From positions 1 to 18,978 of the forward strand of contig CAJUNR010000054.1 in NCBI GenBank assembly GCA_910587765.1: a stretch of 18,978 bases of DNA. Reading direction: 5' to 3'. A program made the position numbers and the translations under genes. The DNA is from an uncultured Lachnospiraceae bacterium (GTDB lineage: Bacteria; Bacillota; Clostridia; Lachnospirales; Lachnospiraceae). The notes beneath the pieces were generated by a model. That model saw only the letters and a list, made by a program, of their open reading frames with translations. It was not told the DNA's origin and searched no databases. Positions 7,822 to 15,483 of the stretch are shown here, in pieces; positions within the stretch are counted from its first letter, which is position 1, and the number at the start of each line of letters is the position of its first letter.

Positions 7822-9810
7822 ATGAAACGGGTAAAAAGAATTGCGAGTTTTCTGCTGGCAATGGTCATGGTCCTTGGAATGGGGTTGACCGCACTGGCGG
7901 AACAGGAGGGGACGCTGAAGATTAGCGGCGCGGTGGAAGGAAAATCCTATGACCTGTACCGGGTGTTTGATCTGACATACTCTGAAGGGAATCCGGAGAA
8001 TGACACAACACCTAATTATTCATACACCGTCAACGCGGATTTTAAAGGGTTCTTTGAGCAGGAAGAGATAAAAAAGGCAATGGAAGAGGCAGGCAAAGAA
8101 GGCGATCCGGTAGGATATGTAGGAACGTTTGCCCAGCTTACATATGCAGAAAATGCAACGGATGATGAAAAAGCAGAAGTTGATAAGACGAATCAGGAAA
8201 ATGCTCAAAAGGTCTCTGAGCTTGCGCAAAAGCTTCTTGCGTATGCAACCGAATGGACAGGAACTGGTGAAGACCAGAAACAGCGTGTCGAGCCGATTCG
8301 GAAGATCGAAAATGCCAAGCCCGGTTCCGACGGAATGATAGAGGTCAAGGATCTGCCGTACGGCTACTATTTACTGAACCCGCTGGGCGGAAGCGTGCCG
8401 ACAGGTGAGTATGCAACCATGTTCGCGCTGAATACCCTTTCCGGCAAAGATATGACCATCAATGTAAAGGCGAATTATCCGACGATAGACAAAACGGTTA
8501 TGGACGATAACGAGACGGAACCGGATAAAACGGACGAAATTTCCATCGGTAAGGAAGTAACTTTCCGTCTGCTGATGAAAGTACCGGATACAACGGGTTA
8601 TAACAAATACTGGTTTGTAATAGATGATGAACTTTCGGCAGGTCTGACCTTCGGCGAAATTACGTCTATCAAGATGGGAAATATCGTTGAGAAGAAAGAT
8701 GAAGAGGGAAATGTAACGGGAGAAGAGTTTGAAGAAATTGTGAAACTGCAGCCCGCTGCAGGAGAGAATGAAGGGGATTACAGCGTTGCAAAGACATTTT
8801 GGGATAAGGATGAAAAGAAGATTGATAATCCAGATGCTGAGGGTGCTCCCGCGATTGCCAAGACAAAGATCAAAATTGTATTTAATGATTTTTTGAATTA
8901 TATAACCAGCAAAAAGGTTCCGGCCGGGACGGACATAGAGGTGCTCTATACGGCGACACTGAATGAGAACGCCGTTGTCGGCGGTACAGAGGGTAATAAG
9001 AACAAAGTCACCCTCACCTATTCAAATAATCCGAAGCATAATTATGGCGGGAATGAGCCTGGTCCCGACGATGATAAGGTAACAGGAAAGACACCGGAAA
9101 GCAAAACAGAAACGTTTACGACGTCGCTGACAATAAACAAAATAGACGGTGAAACCAAAAAGGCGTTGAAAGGAGCCAAATTCAAAATCTCCGGCAGCAT
9201 GCTGGATACGGTAATCACCACAGGCGAGGTCTATACGCCGGCGGCAGATGGAGACTGGTATAAGTTAAAAGACGGTACCTACACGAAAACAGAGCCAACC
9301 GAGCAGACGAAAGCTCAGTATGATGGCGATGGTGCGCAGAAATACAAACAGGAGACTAAGGTCACCCAGAAAACTACAGGAGACAATCCGGTGAATGCGG
9401 AGGCTTATGTAAATGCGGAAGGCAAACTGACGTTCGCCGGACTTGGAGCAGGTGAATACCGCATCTCCGAGGTGGTTGCGCCGAACGGTTATAATGCTAT
9501 CGCGGATTTCCCGGTGAGGATTACCTTTGATCAGGAAAAGAAAGAATTTAAGGCAGAACGGGGTGAGTATCAGACGGTAGATGGACAGGAAACGGCAGTT
9601 TATCCGTCTGACAGTAATAAAGAAGAGACAAAGGGCATGCTCAATAGTGACAAGAATGTGATCACTATGACGGTTGAGAATAACTCCGGTATACAGCTTC
9701 CCTCCACCGGCGGCATGGGCACCACGATCTTCTACGTCCTTGGCGGCATCCTCGTCCTCGGCGCAGGCGTGCTTCTGGTGACCAGAAGGAAAATGAGCGC
9801 GGAGAAATAA
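7822..9810 (+). CDS. major (backbone) pilin, LPSTG-anchored
   Basis: This 662-residue shaft subunit of a sortase-assembled pilus has a Sec signal peptide with likely cleavage after ALA (residue 26). The N-terminal pilin domain begins GKSYDLYRVFDLTY and includes a Gly-Tyr-Tyr-Leu stretch near 181. A pilin-motif-like region lies at about 213-224 (INVKANYPTIDK), whose lysine (Lys224 or Lys216) would join to the next subunit. A Cna_B-type domain starts at TINKIDGETKKALKGAKF. The E-box is YRISEVVAPNGY. The sorting signal is LPSTG (626-630) with a membrane segment and basic end. ATG 7822 follows AAAGGAGAG. The middle of the gene is markedly richer in AAA, AAT and GAT codons than its neighbours, which suggests a mosaic or imported allele. 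Confidence 0.93.
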   Translation: MKRVKRIASFLLAMVMVLGMGLTALAEQEGTLKISGAVEGKSYDLYRVFDLTYSEGNPENDTTPNYSYTVNADFKGFFEQEEIKKAMEEAGKEGDPVGYVGTFAQLTYAENATDDEKAEVDKTNQENAQKVSELAQKLLAYATEWTGTGEDQKQRVEPIRKIENAKPGSDGMIEVKDLPYGYYLLNPLGGSVPTGEYATMFALNTLSGKDMTINVKANYPTIDKTVMDDNETEPDKTDEISIGKEVTFRLLMKVPDTTGYNKYWFVIDDELSAGLTFGEITSIKMGNIVEKKDEEGNVTGEEFEEIVKLQPAAGENEGDYSVAKTFWDKDEKKIDNPDAEGAPAIAKTKIKIVFNDFLNYITSKKVPAGTDIEVLYTATLNENAVVGGTEGNKNKVTLTYSNNPKHNYGGNEPGPDDDKVTGKTPESKTETFTTSLTINKIDGETKKALKGAKFKISGSMLDTVITTGEVYTPAADGDWYKLKDGTYTKTEPTEQTKAQYDGDGAQKYKQETKVTQKTTGDNPVNAEAYVNAEGKLTFAGLGAGEYRISEVVAPNGYNAIADFPVRITFDQEKKEFKAERGEYQTVDGQETAVYPSDSNKEETKGMLNSDKNVITMTVENNSGIQLPSTGGMGTTIFYVLGGILVLGAGVLLVTRRKMSAEK

Positions 9811-9876
9811 TCCGCAGCTTCGGCGGCACACGCCGGATGTCCGTGCAGGCGCGGCATCCGGCACATTGCCGGCGGA
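9811..9876 (+). promoter_or_regulatory. stem-loop between pilin and sortase genes (candidate attenuator or mRNA-stability element)
   Basis: A perfect 8-bp stem, GCCGGATG (9832-9839) with CATCCGGC (9855-9862), can be extended by GGCA (9825-9828) with TGCC (9867-9870) and TCCGC (9811-9815) with GCGGA (9872-9876). There is no T tract, so full termination is unlikely. Its place right after the pilin stop suggests it sets a high pilin-to-sortase ratio by partial attenuation or 3'-end protection. That role is inference. Confidence 0.55.
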
Positions 9877-9908
9877 AAGAAAACGTACAACCGTGAGGAG
9901 AACCCTGT

Positions 9909-10745
9909 ATGAGAAAACATCTATCTAACGTGATCTTAATCGGGATCCTGTTTGCAGGGCTGTCCTTGCTGTTGTATCCAACAGTCAGCGATTACTGGAA
10001 CTCCTTTCACCAGTCCAGAACGATCGCCGGGTATGCCGAGGCGGTGGCGAATCTGGATCAGTCGTCCTATGAGGAGCTGTGGAACAGAGCGGCGGCGTAC
10101 AACCGGGAGCTGGCGAAGAAACCGAACCGTTTTTTCCTCACGGAGGAAGAGTACGCGGATTACGAATCCCAGCTCAACGTCTCCGGCGACGGCATTATGG
10201 GTTATATCGAGATTCCGGTGATCAACTGTTCGCTGCCGATTTATCACGGAGTGGACGAGGAGGTACTCCAGATCGCGGTCGGCCACATCGAGGGCAGTTC
10301 TCTGCCGGTGGGAGGGGCGGGCAGCCACTGCGTGCTCTCCGGGCACCGGGGTCTGCCGTCGGCAAAGCTGTTCACCGATCTGGACCAGGTGCGGGAGCGG
10401 GATACGTTCATGCTGCAGATACTGGATGAGACGCTGACTTATGAGGTGGATCAGATTCGGATTGTGCTGCCGGAGGAAGTGGGCGATCTGGAGCTGACCG
10501 CGGGGGAGGACTACTGCACGCTGGTAACCTGTACGCCGTACGGCGTCAATACCCACCGGATGCTGGTGCGGGGGCATCGGATCGAGAACCTTGACGACGC
10601 GTCGTCCGTCCGCGTGACGGCGGACGCCGTGCAGCTCAAGCCGGCTCTGGTGGCTCCGGCGCTGATGGTGCCGATGCTTTTGCTGCTGATTCTATGGACG
10701 ATGTTCCGGTATCGGAGAAGACGGAAGGATGGAAAAGGAGAGTGA
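9909..10745 (+). CDS. srtC: class C (pilus-polymerising) sortase
   Basis: This membrane transpeptidase cleaves LPXTG-type signals and links pilins. The 278-residue protein has an N-terminal membrane anchor (about 7-24), a catalytic domain with GYIEIPVINCSLPIYHG, His146 in SGHRG, Cys208 in TLVTCTPYG and Arg217 in NTHRMLVRGHR, and a second membrane segment near the C-terminus (about 246-266) followed by an Arg/Lys-rich tail. Two membrane segments and the neighbourhood identify class C. The usual Asp-Pro-aromatic lid motif is not seen in the lid region (about 75-95). The start ATG 9909 follows GAGGAGA. The next gene starts five bases after the stop, so it is in the same transcript as the downstream secretion genes. 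Confidence 0.93.
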   Translation: MRKHLSNVILIGILFAGLSLLLYPTVSDYWNSFHQSRTIAGYAEAVANLDQSSYEELWNRAAAYNRELAKKPNRFFLTEEEYADYESQLNVSGDGIMGYIEIPVINCSLPIYHGVDEEVLQIAVGHIEGSSLPVGGAGSHCVLSGHRGLPSAKLFTDLDQVRERDTFMLQILDETLTYEVDQIRIVLPEEVGDLELTAGEDYCTLVTCTPYGVNTHRMLVRGHRIENLDDASSVRVTADAVQLKPALVAPALMVPMLLLLILWTMFRYRRRRKDGKGE

Positions 10746-10750
10746 GGAGG

Positions 10751-11821
10751 ATGAGAACAGGGAAAAGGAACCGCGGCCGGCTGCTGGCGGCAGCGCCGTG
10801 CCTGCTTTTGTGTGCGGCGCTCTTATTTCCTCAGGCAAAGCTTCAGGCGAGAGACCGCGTTGATGAGAACCGCTCCTGCACGCTGACGGTGACTGCCTCC
10901 CGTATCGTGTCGGAAGAAGAGGAGAACTGGGAGGAACTGAACCGGTCGGAGATTCGGGTAGACGTCTATCGGGTCGCCGATATGGATTTGTACGGAAATT
11001 ATCATCTGCTGGAACCATTTGCAAAGCTTGGGCTGGAACATGTGGGAGACGGTCAGGAAGTGACCGCCGGGCTCTGGCAGGAGAAGGCGGAACAGGCGGC
11101 GGAAATCATCCGCAGACAGAAGGAGGAGCAGGGCGTTCCGTACCGGACCATGGTCCTTCGGGAGGGAGTCGGCGCGAAGGAGACGCTGCCGAGAGGGATG
11201 TATCTCATTTGGGCGCAGGAGGTGCAGACGGCCGAATATACGTATACCTTTCTTCCGTATCTGATTTCGCTTCCGGACAGTGACTATTATGACGCGCAGG
11301 GAGCGCCGTCCGGTCCGGACGTATGGCGGTACGATGTGGAGACGGGGCTGAAACCCCGACAGGAACCCCGTTACGGGGAGCTTGAGATCCGCAAGCGTCT
11401 TCCGGTCTATGATGTCTCTCTGGGCACCGCCGTATTTGTCTTCGAGGTGGAGGCGCGCAGGGACATGGACCGTGACGGCAGCGCGGAGATTGTATACAGC
11501 AATGTGGTGTCTCTGGATTTTGCCGCTCCCGGGGAGCAGAGTGTGCGGATCGGTCCTCTGCCGGCCGGCTCGGAGGTGACGGTGAGAGAGGTGTACAGCG
11601 GCTCTTCCTATCGGAAGGTGTCCGTGCGGCCGGAAGGCGGGAAGGTGACGGTGCTGGCGGAAGGCGCGCAGGGATCGCCGGTTACGGTGGATTTTGAAAA
11701 TGAGTACGACGGGGAGCATCGTTACGGGACCGGCGTGACGAACCGCTTTACCTATGATGAGGATAAGAAGGAATGGACCGGCGCAGAGCTGCCGGAGAAC
11801 CGGGGAGGTGAGAGCAGATGA
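10751..11821 (+). CDS. secreted pilin-like protein without a sorting signal
   Basis: The 356-residue protein has a signal peptide (hydrophobic 11-25, likely cleavage after LQA, about 33). Residues about 40-205 resemble pilin N-terminal domains (VDVYRVADMD, later LPRGMYLIWAQ and YTFLPYLISLPDSDYY). Residues about 220-330 look like a Cna_B-type beta domain (YGELEIRKRLPVY, then FVFEVEA, then LPAGSEVTVREVYSG). The end is hydrophilic, with no LPXTG and no membrane segment, which is unusual beside a sortase. ATG 10751 is preceded by AAGGAG within the sortase 3' end. An in-frame upstream start at 10694 would bury the signal peptide. The stop overlaps the next gene by ATGA. It may be a terminal or matrix-like subunit. 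No firm function is assigned. Confidence 0.8.
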   Translation: MRTGKRNRGRLLAAAPCLLLCAALLFPQAKLQARDRVDENRSCTLTVTASRIVSEEEENWEELNRSEIRVDVYRVADMDLYGNYHLLEPFAKLGLEHVGDGQEVTAGLWQEKAEQAAEIIRRQKEEQGVPYRTMVLREGVGAKETLPRGMYLIWAQEVQTAEYTYTFLPYLISLPDSDYYDAQGAPSGPDVWRYDVETGLKPRQEPRYGELEIRKRLPVYDVSLGTAVFVFEVEARRDMDRDGSAEIVYSNVVSLDFAAPGEQSVRIGPLPAGSEVTVREVYSGSSYRKVSVRPEGGKVTVLAEGAQGSPVTVDFENEYDGEHRYGTGVTNRFTYDEDKKEWTGAELPENRGGESR

Positions 11822-12333
11822 CGGAGAAAAGAACCTTCCGTATCGGGAGAACCGTGCTGTTTCTGTGCGCTTTCGCGCTGACGGGCGCTTTGTCCGCCGG
11901 GCGCTCCATGGCATATTTTTCGACCTATGCCCTCGCCCGGGGAGGCCATGAGCTGCGGCTGGGCGCACAGACAAAGATCCGGGAGAAGATCGACCATCTG
12001 AGCAAACACATTCAGATTGAAAATACAGGAGAGGCGCCCTGCTTCGTCCGTGTAAAGGTATTTTCCGGCAGTCTGGTCGGCATTACCTTCAGCGACGCAT
12101 CCGGCAACTGGTCTCTGGGAGAAGACGGCTACTGGTATTACGGAAAAGTGCTTCTGCCGGGGGAGATCGCGGAGGAACTGGTGGCTTCCATGCAGGTGAC
12201 GGAGGAGATGAGCAGGCTGGAAGCGGGCAGCTTTGACATTATCGTCATCCAGGAATGCACGCCGGCGCTCTGGCGGGAGGACGGTACGCCTTATGCGGAC
12301 TGGACCCGGAAGGGAGAGGAGGATGCAGGATGA
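11818..12333 (+). CDS. SipW-dependent TasA/camelysin-like secreted protein (171 aa)
   Basis: The N-terminus has a SipW-type signal peptide: a basic start, a hydrophobic stretch (13-28), then SMA-YFSTY with predicted cleavage after Ala32. The mature part has the usual family elements IENTGEAPCFVRVKVF (about 62-77) and a DGYWYYGKVLLPGE stretch (about 101-115). Proteins of this type in Bacillus (TasA, camelysin) are secreted and can form fibres or act as proteases, but identity with either cannot be claimed. Its start overlaps the preceding stop and its stop overlaps the next start, both as ATGA, indicating coupled translation. The SipW-type peptidase at 14948-15466 is the likely processing enzyme. 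Confidence 0.82.
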   Translation: MTEKRTFRIGRTVLFLCAFALTGALSAGRSMAYFSTYALARGGHELRLGAQTKIREKIDHLSKHIQIENTGEAPCFVRVKVFSGSLVGITFSDASGNWSLGEDGYWYYGKVLLPGEIAEELVASMQVTEEMSRLEAGSFDIIVIQECTPALWREDGTPYADWTRKGEEDAG

Positions 12334-13112
12334 GGAGCCTTCGCAGGACAGGGATCCTGCTTCTGATCGCGGCGGCGCTTCTGGCCGGCAGCGCCGCGGG
12401 CAGCAGTCAGGCGGCGCTGTCTTATTACAGTGAAAATTATACCGCGCAGTTCGAGATGTTCGACATCGGCGTGACGCTTCTGGAAAACGGAAAAGAGGTA
12501 AGCTGGAGGAATTATAATCAAAAGGACGATCTGTGGGACACGGTCAGCGGGACTCTGAGCGGGACGGACAGCGAAGGAATCGCCGGGAAGCTGCTGGAGC
12601 ATATGATAGATACCGAACACGGGGAGACGCTTCAGCCGGGAAGGCGTTACGAGGAACGTCTGAGCGTCAGAAACAGCGGTTCGATTGACGAGTATGTGCG
12701 GGTCATGGTGTACCGTTACTGGACGGACGCGGACGGCAGAAAGCTGACGGAGGTGTCGCCGGAGGATATCGACCTGCATCTTCTCACGGACGGAAACTGG
12801 AGCGAAGACCGGAGCGCATCCACAGAGGAGCGGCTGGTGCTTTATTACGGCCGGGTGCTGGAATCCGGGGCCGAGAGCGAGCCGTTTGCGGACAGCCTGA
12901 CCATCCGCACGGACGTGGCGCAGAAGGTGACGGAAGAGGTGCGGGAAGAGAACGGATATACCGTCATCCGCACGACCTATGCTTACGACGGTCTTCGGTT
13001 TGTGCTGGAGGCGGAGGTTGACGCCGTGCAGACCCACAATGCGGCGGACGCCATCCGGAGCGCGTGGGGCGTGGACGTAAAGATCGGCGCGGACGGCAGC
13101 CTGAGCTTTTGA
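12330..13112 (+). CDS. SipW-dependent TasA-like secreted protein (260 aa)
   Basis: The signal peptide is RR-x-GILLLIAAALLAG with likely cleavage after SSQA (28), giving a mature start at ALSYYSENYTAQFEMFDIGV. This is the aromatic-rich start typical of SipW substrates. The middle holds LSVRNSGSIDEYVRVMVY and RYWTDADGRK, a pattern of the TasA/camelysin group. No C-terminal anchor or sorting signal is seen. It is larger than its upstream neighbour and could be a second fibre subunit. ATG 12330 overlaps the previous stop (ATGA). A longer in-frame start at 12255 lies inside the upstream gene and is rejected because it would displace the signal peptide. Nineteen bases separate it from the next gene. 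Confidence 0.82.
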   Translation: MRSLRRTGILLLIAAALLAGSAAGSSQAALSYYSENYTAQFEMFDIGVTLLENGKEVSWRNYNQKDDLWDTVSGTLSGTDSEGIAGKLLEHMIDTEHGETLQPGRRYEERLSVRNSGSIDEYVRVMVYRYWTDADGRKLTEVSPEDIDLHLLTDGNWSEDRSASTEERLVLYYGRVLESGAESEPFADSLTIRTDVAQKVTEEVREENGYTVIRTTYAYDGLRFVLEAEVDAVQTHNAADAIRSAWGVDVKIGADGSLSF

Positions 13113-13131
13113 TGACAGGAGGTTCACAAGT

Positions 13132-13905
13132 ATGAAAAGGAGATGCCTGTGTTGGATTCTGGCCGGCTGTCTGCTGTTGGGCGCCGGAACGGATGTACAT
13201 GCGGAAGATTATAAAGGCCGTGACGGGTGGAAAGTGGAATTTACCGGAAAGCGGATGAAAAGCAATTTCACAACAAAGGACCTGTCGGATGCGGTCTATG
13301 CGCTGCAGCCGGGGGACAGCGTCACCCTTGGTCTTACTTTGAGCAACAAGGACGGGCGGGCTTCCGACTGGTATATGACCAATGAGGTACTGTCCAGTCT
13401 GGAGGACAGCCAGAAAGCGGCGGACGGCGGAGCCTATACGTATATCCTGACCTACACGGACAGCAGGGGCAGGGATACCGTCCTCTACAGCAGTGAGAGC
13501 GTAGGCGGGGAGAAGCGCACGAAGGCCGGCCCGGGTCTTCATGAGGCGACGGACAATCTGGAAGATTATTTTTATCTGGACCGTCTGGGCGCGGGAAATT
13601 CGGGGCGCGTGAAGCTGCAGGTCGCGCTGGACGGAGAGACGCAGGGGAACGCTTATCAGGATACGCTTGCCCGTCTGCAGATGAATTTCGCGGTGGAGAA
13701 GCTGAGCGGCTCTTCTTCGCGGACACCGCGGCACGGGGAGGAACCGGAACCGACGCCGTCCGGCAGAATCTACACGCCGGGAGGCGTGCAGACAGGCGAC
13801 AGCAGCGGCGTCCTCCTGTGGTCGGCGTCCGCGCTGATCAGCGGGCTTCTGCTGATTCTGTACGCGTTTCTGGCGCAGCGCGGACGGAGGAGGGAGGAAA
13901 TATGA
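13132..13905 (+). CDS. membrane-anchored surface protein with variant sorting-like C-terminus
   Basis: The 257-residue protein has an N-terminal signal peptide with likely cleavage after VHA (24). An internal LAGC (10-13) looks like a lipobox but is followed by more hydrophobic residues, so lipoprotein processing is doubtful. The mature part (WKVEFTG, then LQPGDSVTLGLTLSNKDG, then DWYMTNEVL) has a TasA-like beta-rich look. The end resembles a sorting signal in layout: Pro-rich stalk, VQTGD (about 219-223), a hydrophobic segment (226-248) and an RGRRR tail. It lacks the Leu-Pro of LPXTG, so it may simply stay membrane-bound or serve a different sortase specificity. It overlaps the next gene by ATGA. 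Confidence 0.78.
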   Translation: MKRRCLCWILAGCLLLGAGTDVHAEDYKGRDGWKVEFTGKRMKSNFTTKDLSDAVYALQPGDSVTLGLTLSNKDGRASDWYMTNEVLSSLEDSQKAADGGAYTYILTYTDSRGRDTVLYSSESVGGEKRTKAGPGLHEATDNLEDYFYLDRLGAGNSGRVKLQVALDGETQGNAYQDTLARLQMNFAVEKLSGSSSRTPRHGEEPEPTPSGRIYTPGGVQTGDSSGVLLWSASALISGLLLILYAFLAQRGRRREEI

Positions 13906-14951
13906 GGAGAGCGGCGGAGAGATTTCTGGTCGGTTTTCTGATTGTGTGCATGGCGCTGCAGACCGGCGGCATGCGCTGTGCGGCCGCGGGCGCCTATACG
14001 TATACCGTCACCTTCTATGTCGGCAATCACGGCAGCTTTGCCGGGGGACAGCCGTCTGTGGTCTCCGAGGGCGGTTATGAGATCGAGAAGGGCACGGATA
14101 CGGTCACGGTCCGCAATCTTCATCTGAATGATATGGTGATTTTCGACGCCGCCCAGGAAGGTATGGTAGCGCTTGCCGACGGCAGCAAGTATTATGTGAA
14201 AGGGATCCGTCCTGGCGGACGGGACAACAATACGGTTTCCACTTCCGCCTTCCGCGTGGAGGGAGACCGGGATTATGTGGTGGCATACGGAATCCGGGGC
14301 AATCAGACGTCCTACGTGGTGCATTATCAGGATACGTCGGGCCGTACGCTTGCGCCGAGCCGCAGCTATGTGGGAAATGTAGGGGATAAGCCGGTGGTGG
14401 CGTTTCTGTATATTGAAGGTTATGAACCGCAGGCCTACAACCTCACGAAGACGCTGAAAGAGAATGCGGCGGAGAACGTGTTCATCTTCCGTTATTCCAG
14501 AGTGAGCACATCGGACGGGGATCGGACGGACGATACTCCCTCAGGCGGGTCTTCCGGCGGCGGACAGCCCTCCGGCGGCGCGGAAGGCATGTCCGGCGCC
14601 GCCCCGGGCGCTTGGGGAACTCCGGCTGCGGGAGGCGGGGTTCCCGCCGGGGGAGCGGCAGCGCAGGCCGGCTCAGGAGCGGACGGCGGGGCGGCGGCCG
14701 GTGAGCCCGGAGAGGACGGCGCGCCCGCGGAGGGTTCGGAGGAAGAGGAGCCGCGGATGGTGCAGGAGCTGGATGACGATGAGATAGTACCGCTGGATCC
14801 GGGTCCGGGCGGCGGCACAAAGCCTCTGTTTTTTACCTCGGCAGCCGTTTTTGCGGCCGCGCTGGCGGCATTGTTCCTGCTGTTTGTCTGGTTCTGGAAG
14901 CGTTCCCGCAGGGAGGCGCAGGAATCCTGTAAAGAGAAGGACGGGGAATGA
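13902..14951 (+). CDS. membrane-anchored MucBP-like surface protein with Gly/Ala-rich stalk
   Basis: The 349-residue protein has a signal peptide (about 1-29). A beta-rich region (about 33-130) starts YTYTVTFYVGNHGSFAGG. A MucBP-like domain (about 138-199, YVVHYQDTSGRTLAPS then IEGYEP) follows, of a family linked to mucin or host-glycan binding. Next comes a long low-complexity Gly/Ala/Ser/Pro stalk (about 205-285), an acidic patch, a C-terminal membrane segment (about 308-330) and a basic cytoplasmic end. No LPXTG motif precedes the membrane segment. The nearby VPLDPGPGGG is not a known signal. The start and stop both overlap neighbours by ATGA. It probably presents a binding domain from the membrane or anchors the TasA-like proteins. 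The ligand is unknown. Confidence 0.8.
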   Translation: MRRAAERFLVGFLIVCMALQTGGMRCAAAGAYTYTVTFYVGNHGSFAGGQPSVVSEGGYEIEKGTDTVTVRNLHLNDMVIFDAAQEGMVALADGSKYYVKGIRPGGRDNNTVSTSAFRVEGDRDYVVAYGIRGNQTSYVVHYQDTSGRTLAPSRSYVGNVGDKPVVAFLYIEGYEPQAYNLTKTLKENAAENVFIFRYSRVSTSDGDRTDDTPSGGSSGGGQPSGGAEGMSGAAPGAWGTPAAGGGVPAGGAAAQAGSGADGGAAAGEPGEDGAPAEGSEEEEPRMVQELDDDEIVPLDPGPGGGTKPLFFTSAAVFAAALAALFLLFVWFWKRSRREAQESCKEKDGE

Positions 14952-15466
14952 GGAGGCGGATTGTACGGGAAAAGCGGCCGGCAGGAATCTGCAGCATCGC
15001 CGGATATGTGTTGATCTGGGCGATGATTCTGATCTGCCTGCCGCTCGTTCTGCCCCGGTTTTTCGGGTATGAAATTTATGCGATTGTCAGCGGGAGCATG
15101 GAGCCCGCCGTGCCGGCGGGCAGTGCGGTGTATGTGGAACGCGTTCTGCCGGAACAGGTGGCGGAGGGCGATATCATCACGTTTTACGGCGGCGGAAGCG
15201 GGGATCTGGTAACAACGCACCGTGTAGTGGAAAACCGCAAAGGAAAGCGGGAATTTCTTACCAAAGGAGACGCCAATCCGCAGCCGGATATGCTCCCGCG
15301 AAGTTATGAGAGCCTGATTGGAAGGGTGAGATGGGTGCTTCCCGGTGCGGGCAGGGCGCTGGAAGCGGTTTCCGACAGGCCGGGGAAGTATGTTCCGGGC
15401 CTTCTTCTCGCAGCGGCGGCGCTTCTTTGCGTAGCCGGAGAGAGAGGGCGGAGAAATAACGGGTAA
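14948..15466 (+). CDS. sipW: SipW-type (ER-type) signal peptidase I
   Basis: This 172-residue membrane protease has the Ser/His catalytic pair of the archaeal/eukaryotic-like class. Ser50 is in IVSGSMEPAVPAG, His91 in VTTHRVVEN (where bacterial SPase I has Lys) and Asp108 in LTKGDANPQPD. Membrane segments lie at about 17-36 and 149-165. In Bacillus, SipW releases TasA-type proteins, and here the upstream genes at 11818 and 12330 encode just such substrates. It is translationally coupled to the preceding gene by ATGA and ends the long plus-strand gene run. The symbol is by family resemblance. Confidence 0.92.
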   Translation: MRRRIVREKRPAGICSIAGYVLIWAMILICLPLVLPRFFGYEIYAIVSGSMEPAVPAGSAVYVERVLPEQVAEGDIITFYGGGSGDLVTTHRVVENRKGKREFLTKGDANPQPDMLPRSYESLIGRVRWVLPGAGRALEAVSDRPGKYVPGLLLAAAALLCVAGERGRRNNG

Positions 15467-15483
15467 CTGCATGTATTTTGATC

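Noticed and set aside
13141..13170. Lipobox LAGC in the 13132-13905 product
   Set aside because: Hydrophobic residues continue past the cysteine, and a normal signal peptidase site (VHA) lies at residue 24. A lipoprotein call is not supported.
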